Source: an uncultured Isosphaeraceae bacterium (GTDB lineage: Bacteria; Planctomycetota; Planctomycetia; Isosphaerales; Isosphaeraceae). From it: a DNA stretch of 64,000 bases. Of this stretch, positions 44,108-51,311 are shown in pieces; position 1 is the first letter of the stretch, and each line of letters starts with the position of its first letter. The notes below the pieces were generated by a model. That model was not told where the DNA came from, did not search any database, and was given only the letters and a program-made list of their open reading frames with translations. Location of the stretch: NCBI GenBank assembly GCA_945957605.1, contig CAMFLR010000008.1:62001-126000 (forward strand), given 5' to 3'. The translations under genes were made by a program, and so were the position numbers.

Positions 44108-45115
44108 TTACTTGATTCCAAATTGAGAAATGATCGGACTATCGCCGGAAAGATCAAGATATTGGGGCGACTTAAGAGCCAGACCGCCCTCGCGCTTGGC
44201 CTGTTCGAGCAACCAATTCCACTTCCGTTCGTTGACGGCTTCGTCTATGGCAGAATCGTTGTTCAGCGGTGTCCATAGCACATACGTGCCATTGCCAAGT
44301 TGCACAAAAAGCAGCGACGGTTGGTCTGCGAGAATGCGAAGGGGGAGATACGGAGGTCGGGACTCACCATCGAACTCGGCCGATTTCCGTTTCAGGAAAC
44401 CCGCGATTTTGGCTCCGAGCGCAACGCGCGTTTGCGCAGTGACTTTTGGATCTTTGGGGTCACCTTTGGGTGGCGCCATGTCGCCTGGCCAGGTGATTCC
44501 GTCCTTCGGAGTCTCGTGTGGCGGCTGCGCCCTGATGTCGAGCAGCCATCCCGCCTTCTCGACGTCGATATCGTTTTCGGGAAGAACGACCGAATCCGCA
44601 TCGACAAAGTAAGAGCTATTTTCGATACGTATGCGTGCGACCGGTTCGCGATACTGAAGCGAGATTACAACTTTGTTGGGGTATGACTTGGTCGCGCGGA
44701 CCGCGCCTGAAATCCACGGCAGGCGCTTGAAGTCTTTAATCAGGTCGTCGAGATCGAGCTCGGCCATCGAAACTTTAGGGAGATGTCCGCCGCCCAAACG
44801 GGCTTCCTCGAGTAATCCAACCCTCCCCGATTTGATCCACTTTGGCGGCGCTGGGTCGATCTCGATGTCGCGAAATGCGAGCTTATAACTTTCTTGCCCG
44901 TGCAGCCACCCAATAACATAGCGGGAAACGTTCGAACCGCCGACTACCAGCAAGCCAAGCAACAGCGCGGCCCAGAGGCCAACGTTGCCAATCTTGGACA
45001 GGCGGAGCCGGCGTTCCCTCACCTGCGTTTCTCCCGTCCCTAGGGGTTGAGCGCCGAGAGGTTTCCCGCTTTCGGTCGGGCGTTTACCAGAGGTTGATTT
45101 GGAGGTTGAGTTCAT
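44108..45115 (-). CDS. ftsQ: FtsQ-like cell division protein
   Basis: 335-aa bitopic membrane protein. The start chosen is ATG 45115 (MNSTSKSTSGKRPTESG), within the 3' end of murB (32-nt overlap). A polar N-terminal tail of about 45 residues leads to one membrane segment (VGLWAALLLGLLVVGGSNV, about 44-62). Then a POTRA-like domain with FRDIEIDPAPPKWI, LIKDFKRLPWISGAVRATKS and YPNKVVISLQYREPVARI. The last three segments match FtsQ/DivIB's PW-x-x-x-A-x-V, YP-x-x-L-x-V and EREP patterns. It is last in a MurC-like/MurB/FtsQ unit, as in dcw clusters. FtsQ connects early and late division proteins in most bacteria. Confidence 0.82.
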   Translation of the reverse strand: MNSTSKSTSGKRPTESGKPLGAQPLGTGETQVRERRLRLSKIGNVGLWAALLLGLLVVGGSNVSRYVIGWLHGQESYKLAFRDIEIDPAPPKWIKSGRVGLLEEARLGGGHLPKVSMAELDLDDLIKDFKRLPWISGAVRATKSYPNKVVISLQYREPVARIRIENSSYFVDADSVVLPENDIDVEKAGWLLDIRAQPPHETPKDGITWPGDMAPPKGDPKDPKVTAQTRVALGAKIAGFLKRKSAEFDGESRPPYLPLRILADQPSLLFVQLGNGTYVLWTPLNNDSAIDEAVNERKWNWLLEQAKREGGLALKSPQYLDLSGDSPIISQFGIK

Positions 45116-45965
45116 AACCCGACTGCGCTGCAACCTTCGACCGAATTTGTTCGATCAGGGCGAGCACATCGGCCGACTTCGCGCCGCTCTGGGCGACGAT
45201 GAAGTTGGCGTGACGGTCGGAAACTTCCGCACCGCCGACTCGCAACCCCTTCAATCCTGCCTGCTCAATCAAGGCACCCGCCGAGATCTCAGGCGTCGGA
45301 TTCTTGAAAATACAGCCCGACGATTGGTGACCGTACGGCTGGTTTTCCTTCTTGATGATCCAGATACGTCGCATCCGGCGTACCACCGACTCAGGATCTT
45401 CCGGCTCGAGCTCGAATTCCGCCGAGAGAATCACCGGCTCGTCGAGGTCGGACGAACGATACCCAAACGCGATCTCGTCGCGCTCGCGTACCTGGATCTT
45501 ACCAGCGCTGTCCAGCACCGTCGCGCGAACGACGAAATTGCCGATCGCCCCTTGCCGTCCACCCGAGTTCCCGCGCAGCGATCCACCGACAGTTCCTGGA
45601 ATGCCGGTCAGAACTTCGAGACCAGCGAGACCGGCTCGCGCCGTCTGGGAGATCAAGGCCGTAAGTGGAACGGCCGCACCGGCTTCGACGTGCGTCCCTT
45701 CGATCTTCACGTCGGCGAAGAGCGGGCTTTCGAGCTGAATGACCAGCCCGGGAAAACCTTCGTCGCGGACGAGGATGTTGGACCCGCCGCTCAGAATTCG
45801 TGTGGGAACCCCCTGCTCGCGTGCCCGGTTCAGGAGGCCAACGAGCTCTTCCACGGTTCCAGGCCGGGCGAAAAACGCTGCCGGCCCGCCGAGGCGAAAC
45901 CAGGTCAGCGGAGCCAGCGGCTCATCGGCCTTGACGATCGCGCGGAAGTCGTCGAATGAATGCAT
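45084..45965 (-). CDS. murB: UDP-N-acetylenolpyruvoylglucosamine reductase
   Basis: 293-aa FAD-dependent reductase that completes UDP-MurNAc synthesis in the cytoplasm, type II in length. Motifs: TWFRLGGPAAFFARPGTVEEL (FAD/substrate), LSGGSNILVRDEGFPGLVI, GIPGTVGGSLRGNSGG (pyrophosphate loop), GHQSSGCIFKNP with the catalytic Ser, and HANFIVAQSGAKSADV. A Glu near the C-terminus (YELNLQINLW) fits the second catalytic residue. It overlaps the upstream MurC-like gene by 44 nt and the downstream ftsQ by 32 nt, so the three are co-expressed. Presence of MurB supports peptidoglycan synthesis. Confidence 0.95.
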   Translation of the reverse strand: MHSFDDFRAIVKADEPLAPLTWFRLGGPAAFFARPGTVEELVGLLNRAREQGVPTRILSGGSNILVRDEGFPGLVIQLESPLFADVKIEGTHVEAGAAVPLTALISQTARAGLAGLEVLTGIPGTVGGSLRGNSGGRQGAIGNFVVRATVLDSAGKIQVRERDEIAFGYRSSDLDEPVILSAEFELEPEDPESVVRRMRRIWIIKKENQPYGHQSSGCIFKNPTPEISAGALIEQAGLKGLRVGGAEVSDRHANFIVAQSGAKSADVLALIEQIRSKVAAQSGYELNLQINLW

Positions 45966-47250
45966 CGGCTATCGTTCCCACTTCGCCGGCCCCAAGCGTC
46001 AGCAAGACGTCGCCGGGTTCTAGATGCTTGTCCAGGTCAGAAATGGCTTCGTCGAGACTCTCGACACGACGGGAGGTGACCCCTGCACCCTCTAGCATAC
46101 CCGCCCATTCGCCGGAGTCGACGCCTGCTTCTACAAGAAGAATACGATCTGCTGCGCGAAGTTCAGCAACTGTCGCACAACAAGGCGGTCCCTCGGGGGC
46201 GAAAACCGTCCAGAGCCGGCGCCTACCATACAGATTTCGGGCCAGAGCCAGGGTTTCCGCCACGTCCGACGCCGCCACTGCATCGTCGTCACATAGCGTA
46301 ACACCTCGATAGCTTCCGCGTGACTCAAAAGCGCGAGAAATGCCCGCAAAGTCTTCCAACGCTTGTTTAATCGCCCGCGTCGGCACCTCAATTCGCTTAC
46401 AAACCGCGACCGTCGCCAGCGCACTGAGCACGCTCGACCGTCCGGGAACTTGCAATCGAATCTCCGCCGCGAACTGGCCGTGATGGAAGGCCCTGAAGCG
46501 GAACCGCCCGCGCTCTTCACGGAGGTCGGTCCCCCACCAATCGCTTCCCGGCTCGAGCGACAGAGTATCGACCTGCGCATTCTCTGCAAGCGAGGCTTCG
46601 CTCATGAGCGCCGGATTCGCCAAGACGAGCGAGCCATTGCGGCTGACTCGTTCCGCAAGTTGAACCAGCACTGTACGTTCGGCCGGATCGATCTGGGCGA
46701 CGTCAAGCATCACCGCAATCGAGGGCCCCGGCTCGCCAAGCAATTCTGGCGTGAGTGCTTGTGTGATATCGATAACAGTCTGGGCGCCACGTCCGGCTCG
46801 GGCGGGTCCGCCGAGCTGACGCGAATTTCCTCTCAGAAGCACGCTGGGGTCGAAACCGGCCTGGGCGAGTGTCCAGCCGATCATCGCCGCGGTCGTTCGC
46901 CCCTGTCTTTGCCCGGCGACGGCAATCCCCTGCTTTCGTCCCAAAAGTTGGCGAACGACGGCGGGATAGGATGCCTGGGCGATTCCATCGCGTGCTGCGA
47001 CGAGTCGATCGGAGTGTTCGCGGGAGACATCGGGCGAATAGACGAGCCATCGCGCCGTATGTGGAAGTGAGACAGGGTGATGCGCTGAATCGACCCGGGC
47101 TGAGCCGATGGTCTGGGAGACCTCGTAGCCTTCGTCGGCGAGCCAGCGTGCCAGGCCTGCCATCGCGTCGTCGCGACCGCCCACCAGATGTGCCTGGATC
47201 GGCTTCGAGTGTGCAAGGTCAGGTTGGGTTTGTGTTTCCGACCGATCCAT
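45922..47250 (-). CDS. MurC-like protein, probably catalytically inactive
   Basis: 442-aa homologue of UDP-N-acetylmuramate-L-alanine ligase from ATG 47250. The fold is MurC's: a Rossmann start with AMAGLARWLADEGYEVSQ, a central domain, and an end with GDVLLTLGAGEVGTIADAF. The catalytic motifs have changed. The P-loop (GTHGKTTT in MurC) reads GQRQGRTT (113-120), losing the lysine. EADESD is DITQAL (161-166), NIEADHMD is LDVAQID (182-188), DDYGHHPTE is DDDAVAASD (321-329), and the QPHRYSRT-type motif is APEGPPCCA (351-359). All three domains are affected, so loss of ligase activity is likely while the reading frame stays intact. It precedes murB with a 44-nt overlap. Confidence 0.85.
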   Translation of the reverse strand: MDRSETQTQPDLAHSKPIQAHLVGGRDDAMAGLARWLADEGYEVSQTIGSARVDSAHHPVSLPHTARWLVYSPDVSREHSDRLVAARDGIAQASYPAVVRQLLGRKQGIAVAGQRQGRTTAAMIGWTLAQAGFDPSVLLRGNSRQLGGPARAGRGAQTVIDITQALTPELLGEPGPSIAVMLDVAQIDPAERTVLVQLAERVSRNGSLVLANPALMSEASLAENAQVDTLSLEPGSDWWGTDLREERGRFRFRAFHHGQFAAEIRLQVPGRSSVLSALATVAVCKRIEVPTRAIKQALEDFAGISRAFESRGSYRGVTLCDDDAVAASDVAETLALARNLYGRRRLWTVFAPEGPPCCATVAELRAADRILLVEAGVDSGEWAGMLEGAGVTSRRVESLDEAISDLDKHLEPGDVLLTLGAGEVGTIADAFIRRLPRDRQGR

Positions 47251-47672
47251 TCGCAAACATCCCCGCCACTGGGCCAATGTGTTGTGACAAGACGGGCTGG
47301 GCCTGGCGCTGCCACCCGCTCAACCCGTGCAATCCTTACTATCGGCCCAATTGGCAACGGCTTCACAATCTTTCCCACGAACAGCCAAGGTTTGGCATGC
47401 CTGAAATTCGATGGCTCCGACTTGAGACATTTCGCGCCAATTCTTCCGTTTTCTACCCTCCTCTGCGTGCTTGGTTTTCGACCGATCTTCAACGAAACGA
47501 AAGCGAACGATTGGTCACTGATCACAGCGCGAAGTAACGCGAATCTTGCGACCTTGAAGACGAACTACAGTGAACGACTCGAAGCGTTTGACTTGATGGC
47601 GCCCGATCACTTCGCGAACCTCTCGCCAGCCAAACGTGACCTGCAGAGCGACTGCTATGAGATGAGGTGAAA
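47251..47672. other. Intergenic region between the MurC-like gene and the S24/S26-like gene
   Basis: This 422-bp region separates divergent genes. A plus-strand frame from ATG 47277 to 47537 encodes 86 residues that start MCCDKTGWAWRCHPLNP, rich in Cys and Trp. Its second half has ordinary third-position composition and no family resemblance, so it is not called as a gene. The rest holds nothing I can support; promoters for both flanking genes presumably lie here. Confidence 0.35.
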
Positions 47673-47975
47673 ATGGGTTGGGCCACAAGTTACATCGCGA
47701 GTCTGAAGAGCGGCCAGACCGTTTCGTTCCGGCCTCGCGGAAACTCGATGAAGGGGAAGATTGAATCTGGCCAACTCTGCACCGTCACGCCGGTCGATCA
47801 TGGCACTCTCGAAGTTGGCGATATCGTGCTGTGCAAAGTAAATGGTCAAGAATACTTGCATTTGATCAAAGCGATTCAGGGACCGCGATTTCAGATCGGC
47901 AACAATCGTGGCCGGATCAACGGCTGGGTTTCCGCTGGCGCGATTTTTGGCCGCTGCACGCGCGTCGAGAACTAA
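47673..47975 (+). CDS. Minimal S24/S26-like peptidase domain protein
   Basis: 100-aa protein resembling the catalytic domain of S24/S26 peptidases (LexA/signal peptidase fold). FRPRGNSMKGKIESGQLCTV supplies a candidate nucleophile, Ser25; EVGDIVLCKVN is the usual strand; and EYLHLIKAIQG supplies a candidate Lys66. The Ser-Lys spacing of 41 is near the S24 family's. There is no DNA-binding domain and no membrane anchor. Start ATG 47673 follows GAGGTGAAA; a GTG two codons earlier is possible. It is followed by an Ig-like protein and two other small genes. A regulatory or phage-derived role is possible. Confidence 0.75.
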   Translation: MGWATSYIASLKSGQTVSFRPRGNSMKGKIESGQLCTVTPVDHGTLEVGDIVLCKVNGQEYLHLIKAIQGPRFQIGNNRGRINGWVSAGAIFGRCTRVEN

Positions 47976-48051
47976 GCCCACCTTTTTGTTATTCTCAAAA
48001 TCGCTGGCACATCCCCCCTGCACCTCGGAAACTTAAATGAGGGAACATGTC

Positions 48052-48450
48052 ATGAATCGTTTGATCTTTGCGCTGTTTTGCGCGGTCGCAGTTGTGGCCG
48101 CTCACGCGGATGACATCACGCTCGAGTCGGCTCCTCCGGTCATTGTGAAGTCAACCATTCTGGCTGGAAGTGATAACGTCGACCCTGCGACAAACGAGAT
48201 TCGCGTGACATTTAGCAAGGATATGACGACCAATTCCTACTCGGTCTCCACGCACAGCCCCGAATCCGCGCCCGAGTTTTCTGGAAAGCCGCGCTACCTC
48301 GACGACAAGCGGACCTGTGTGATCTCGGTGAAACTTCAACCGGGGAAGACCTATGCCCTCTGGCTTAACTCCAACAAATTCCGCAATTTCAAAGATACGA
48401 ACGGTCAACCCGCGCTTCCCTACTTGCTTGTGTTCCGGACCAAAGGGTGA
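48052..48450 (+). CDS. Secreted Ig-like (Big_5/SbsA-type) protein
   Basis: 132-aa protein from ATG 48052, with signal peptide MNRLIFALFCAVAVVAAHAD. The mature part is one Ig-like domain of the Big_5 type: PPVIVKSTILAGSDNVDPAT, EIRVTFSKDMTT, then PGKTYALWLNSNKFRNFKD and a C-terminal strand LPYLLVFRT. Such domains occur as adhesive or structural modules in bacterial surface proteins; here it is freestanding. It lies 76 bp after the S24/S26-like gene and 16 bp before the DUF4184 gene. Confidence 0.8.
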   Translation: MNRLIFALFCAVAVVAAHADDITLESAPPVIVKSTILAGSDNVDPATNEIRVTFSKDMTTNSYSVSTHSPESAPEFSGKPRYLDDKRTCVISVKLQPGKTYALWLNSNKFRNFKDTNGQPALPYLLVFRTKG

Positions 48451-48466
48451 TTGAGCGCGTCGACTG

Positions 48467-49282
48467 ATGCCGTTCACTCCGACGCACATCCTCGCCATCG
48501 TGCCGATCGCGCGACTCCTTCGCGGGTGGCTTCCCTTCTCTGCGCTGGCGATCGGCGCGATGATTCCCGACTTGCCGCTCTTCGTGCCCTGGATTTCCGA
48601 CTACGACGTAACTCATTCGTTCGTCGGAGCAGCGACCGTCTGCACTCCGCTGGGCGTCGCTCTTTTCTATATTTACCATCGCTGCTTCAAACGTCCGCTA
48701 CACGCGCTCATGCCTTCGTCGATTCGATCGCGAACTGAATTACTGGCCAACTCACAGCCGAGATTTGCGATCGTTCCGCTCGTCACGATTGCCGTCTTAC
48801 TCGGCGCAATCACACATCTCGTATGGGATGCGTTCACGCACGAAGGACGCTGGGGTACCGAGCTGATCCCCGCGCTCAACCAAGTTGCATTCGTCTATCG
48901 GAGCCAGCCGGTTCCTGGTTATAAAGTCGTGCAATACTGCAGCACGTTTCTAGGGATGCCGCTTCTGATCGTCCTTGCACTACGCTGGCTCAGAGATCAG
49001 CCGGTGCTGCAAATCAAGGAGAAGGAAGCCACTCTTTCCGGTCTCCAAAGGCTTGTGATCGCAACACTTGCGATAGCGCTTGTGACCGCTACATTTTGTG
49101 TTACAATTATGTACAAACAAGAGCATGACTCGGCGTATTTACGACTTGGCCGGGCGATTAAACGGTCGGGCATGGCCGCGATGCTTGTTTGTGCTGGTTA
49201 CGGTTTGGTGTACCAGTCGCTCTGGCGACAGAGGTCTCGAGAGGTCGAATCGACCCCGCCTGCGGAGTTCCCTCATGATTGA
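48467..49282 (+). CDS. DUF4184 family membrane protein
   Basis: 271-aa membrane protein of the DUF4184 family. The N-terminus MPFTPTHILAIVPIARLL and the following segment with GAMIPDLPLFVPW, containing His and Asp that could bind metal, are family features. ITHLVWDAFTHEGRWGTEL is the second conserved block. About six membrane helices are predicted. Function unknown; the His/Asp pattern recalls membrane-bound hydrolases of the YdjM/LexA-regulated type, which is a loose comparison. It overlaps the next gene by 8 nt. Confidence 0.85.
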   Translation: MPFTPTHILAIVPIARLLRGWLPFSALAIGAMIPDLPLFVPWISDYDVTHSFVGAATVCTPLGVALFYIYHRCFKRPLHALMPSSIRSRTELLANSQPRFAIVPLVTIAVLLGAITHLVWDAFTHEGRWGTELIPALNQVAFVYRSQPVPGYKVVQYCSTFLGMPLLIVLALRWLRDQPVLQIKEKEATLSGLQRLVIATLAIALVTATFCVTIMYKQEHDSAYLRLGRAIKRSGMAAMLVCAGYGLVYQSLWRQRSREVESTPPAEFPHD

Positions 49283-49742
49283 TCCGCCGCGAATTGTCAG
49301 GATGACACCCCAACACACCGCCGTGCTGCATCTGACCATTCCTCGCAGCCAGATTCAGCAGGTGATGGGACCGGGACTTCAGGAGGTAATCGCCGCGGCC
49401 GAGGCGCAGGGGCTGAATCCCGTCGGACCCTGGTACACGCATCACTTCCGGCTCGATCCCGAAGTCTTTGAATTCGAGATTTGCGTTCCTGTCGATCGCC
49501 CGTTTGCTCCCGCAGGCCGCGTTAGGCCAGGCGAAGTTCTAACAGCGACGGTCGCGCGTACCGTTTATCGCGGCCCGTTTGAAGGACTGCCAGACGCCTG
49601 GGGCGAATTCTCGGAATGGATTGAGACCGAAGGTCTGGCAACTGGGCCAGACATCTGGGAAGTATATCTGAGTGGTCCCGAGGTGAGTGGCGATCCCGCA
49701 GACTGGAAAACCGAGTTGAATAGGCTCGTTGTGAACGGGTAG
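49275..49742 (+). CDS. GyrI-like small-molecule binding domain protein
   Basis: 155-aa protein from ATG 49275, overlapping the DUF4184 stop by 8 nt. It matches the GyrI-like/AraC effector-binding domain: PPRIVRMTPQHTAVLHLTIP, then MGPGLQEVIAAAEAQGLNPV, GPWYTHHF, FEFEICVPVDRPF, and a C-terminal DAWGEFSEWIETEGL with IWEVYLSGPE. Such domains bind hydrophobic small molecules as homodimeric or two-repeat units. No DNA-binding domain is attached, so it may be a ligand sensor or a small-molecule hydrolase. Confidence 0.88.
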   Translation: MIDPPRIVRMTPQHTAVLHLTIPRSQIQQVMGPGLQEVIAAAEAQGLNPVGPWYTHHFRLDPEVFEFEICVPVDRPFAPAGRVRPGEVLTATVARTVYRGPFEGLPDAWGEFSEWIETEGLATGPDIWEVYLSGPEVSGDPADWKTELNRLVVNG

Positions 49743-49881
49743 ATATTTCCTCGCAGACTGCGAGCATTCAACGTCCGTCGTCATGGTGACGGTGGATCGG
49801 CTTCGATAGCAGCGGAACAAGCAGGTATTCTCACCAGGGAGTGGGCGTGTGAGTACAGCGCCACATTCGTGGCGGAACAAG

Positions 49882-51099
49882 TTAGGCCGACGGGGACGGC
49901 GGCGTACTTACCATCTGCTGCCTTAACGAATTCGACTGCTCGATCAGGATCGCATCCATCGACAGATCCCCCTGCGAGCCTATCCAACGCATCATTGCCG
50001 AGAGAAACAATTCCTTCAGATAGGCGAACGAAAATCCCTCTGTATTGGCAACGACAGCGCTCCATCCCGCCTCCGAAGGTCGCAACGCCGTCTCAAGAGA
50101 GACCGACCACAGCTTCACATAGGCCAGGCGTTCGGTGGCGGCGGGCAGGTCGAAATGGTATTTCCGATCAAATCGGCTTGGCCGGTCGAGGATCGCTGGA
50201 TCGAGGCGTTCGGGATGATTTGTAGTCGCCAACGCGACTACGCCGGTATTGGCCGCAAATCCATCGAGTTCGTTCAGAAAAAACGAGCGGTTTTCCGAAT
50301 TGATCAACGAGTCCAGGTCTTCAAGCACCAGAATGCAAGGGGCCGATTTCCTCGCTTTCTTGAAGACTTCGCGAATACAGTCATGCTCGGTTCCGTGCTG
50401 AGCATCAAAACTCTTCACATAAAGACATGGCTTGCCCAACGAGTTGATGAGCGATTTTACGGCGTGAGTTTTACCATTACCCGGCGGGCCGATGAACAAA
50501 ACACCGCGTTTCCAGGGGATACCGTATTTTTCATAGCTTTCCCTAGTTGCGAAGAACCGACAAAGATCGTCGCGAATCTCGGCCTTCAGTTTTCCGGCAA
50601 GAATAAGATTCTCAAATGTGGCAGAGCGAATGGCATGAAATAGCGACTCGCTCTTGCTCCAACAGCCACCGTCGAAGACGAGGACTTCATCGCGAATTTC
50701 GGCGTTCCACGAACTTACTTGCGAGAAAAACATCTCGGCCGTTACCTCGTCGTCGGCCATTAGCCAAACGTAGCATTGATCGTGAAAGCCTACGTTCCAG
50801 GTCAAAATCAGTGCGTCTAGACTTTTGCCGTTCCAGGTTATCTCGTACCAAGCATTCTGCGCGTTTCTGGAGAGGCTGAGTTCCGGGTCCCACGTGGTTG
50901 AAATCTGATGATGCACGCCTGACTTGAGCTCAACTTGGCAAAGTCCCGCTGCTGCGTACTTCTCGATGTCGAAGTAATCCTGTGGCCCTTCCAGAATCGC
51001 TCGCTCGGGAAACAAGCTCGAAAGCCTTTCGCTCACTGTGTAGGCAAGTGCGTTCGAGGGAAGCGCAAGCATTGAGCTGATGAAATCATAAGTGTCCAT
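49882..51099 (-). CDS. BCS1-like AAA ATPase
   Basis: 405-aa AAA+ protein from ATG 51099 (MDTYDFISSMLALPSN); an upstream TTG would add four residues. An N-terminal domain of about 190 residues with EYITWNGKSLDALILTW-type sequence resembles the BCS1 N-region loosely. Walker A is IGPPGNGKTHAVKSL (about 214), Walker B is ILVLEDLDSLIN (about 262), with the second region of homology VVALATTNHPERLDPAILDR and arginine finger FDRKYHF. BCS1 is mainly known from mitochondria, where it moves folded proteins; bacterial relatives are less studied. No membrane anchor is obvious. It stands alone. Confidence 0.86.
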   Translation of the reverse strand: MDTYDFISSMLALPSNALAYTVSERLSSLFPERAILEGPQDYFDIEKYAAAGLCQVELKSGVHHQISTTWDPELSLSRNAQNAWYEITWNGKSLDALILTWNVGFHDQCYVWLMADDEVTAEMFFSQVSSWNAEIRDEVLVFDGGCWSKSESLFHAIRSATFENLILAGKLKAEIRDDLCRFFATRESYEKYGIPWKRGVLFIGPPGNGKTHAVKSLINSLGKPCLYVKSFDAQHGTEHDCIREVFKKARKSAPCILVLEDLDSLINSENRSFFLNELDGFAANTGVVALATTNHPERLDPAILDRPSRFDRKYHFDLPAATERLAYVKLWSVSLETALRPSEAGWSAVVANTEGFSFAYLKELFLSAMMRWIGSQGDLSMDAILIEQSNSLRQQMVSTPPSPSA

Positions 51100-51311
51100 A
51101 AGGTTTCTCAAATTGATCAGCTAATGGTTGCAGCCTAGACCGACAGACATCCTGCAACGCAAAGAAGTTCGCGACGCCGTTAAAATCTCGTGAAAAGGCG
51201 CGCGGAAGAAAACACGCGAGCTCGAAATCTGAGCCCGCTGTTGAAAAGCAACGCATGATCGTTGGCCGCCAGATGACAGAGTTTTGCAAGCCTTCGCAGA
51301 GCAAACGCGTC

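Noticed and set aside
47277-47537. Plus-strand frame of 86 codons starting MCCDKTGWAWRCHPL between the MurC-like and S24/S26-like genes
   Set aside because: Interesting Cys/Trp-rich start, but the second half has no coding-like third-position bias, no ribosome site is evident, and no family resemblance was seen.
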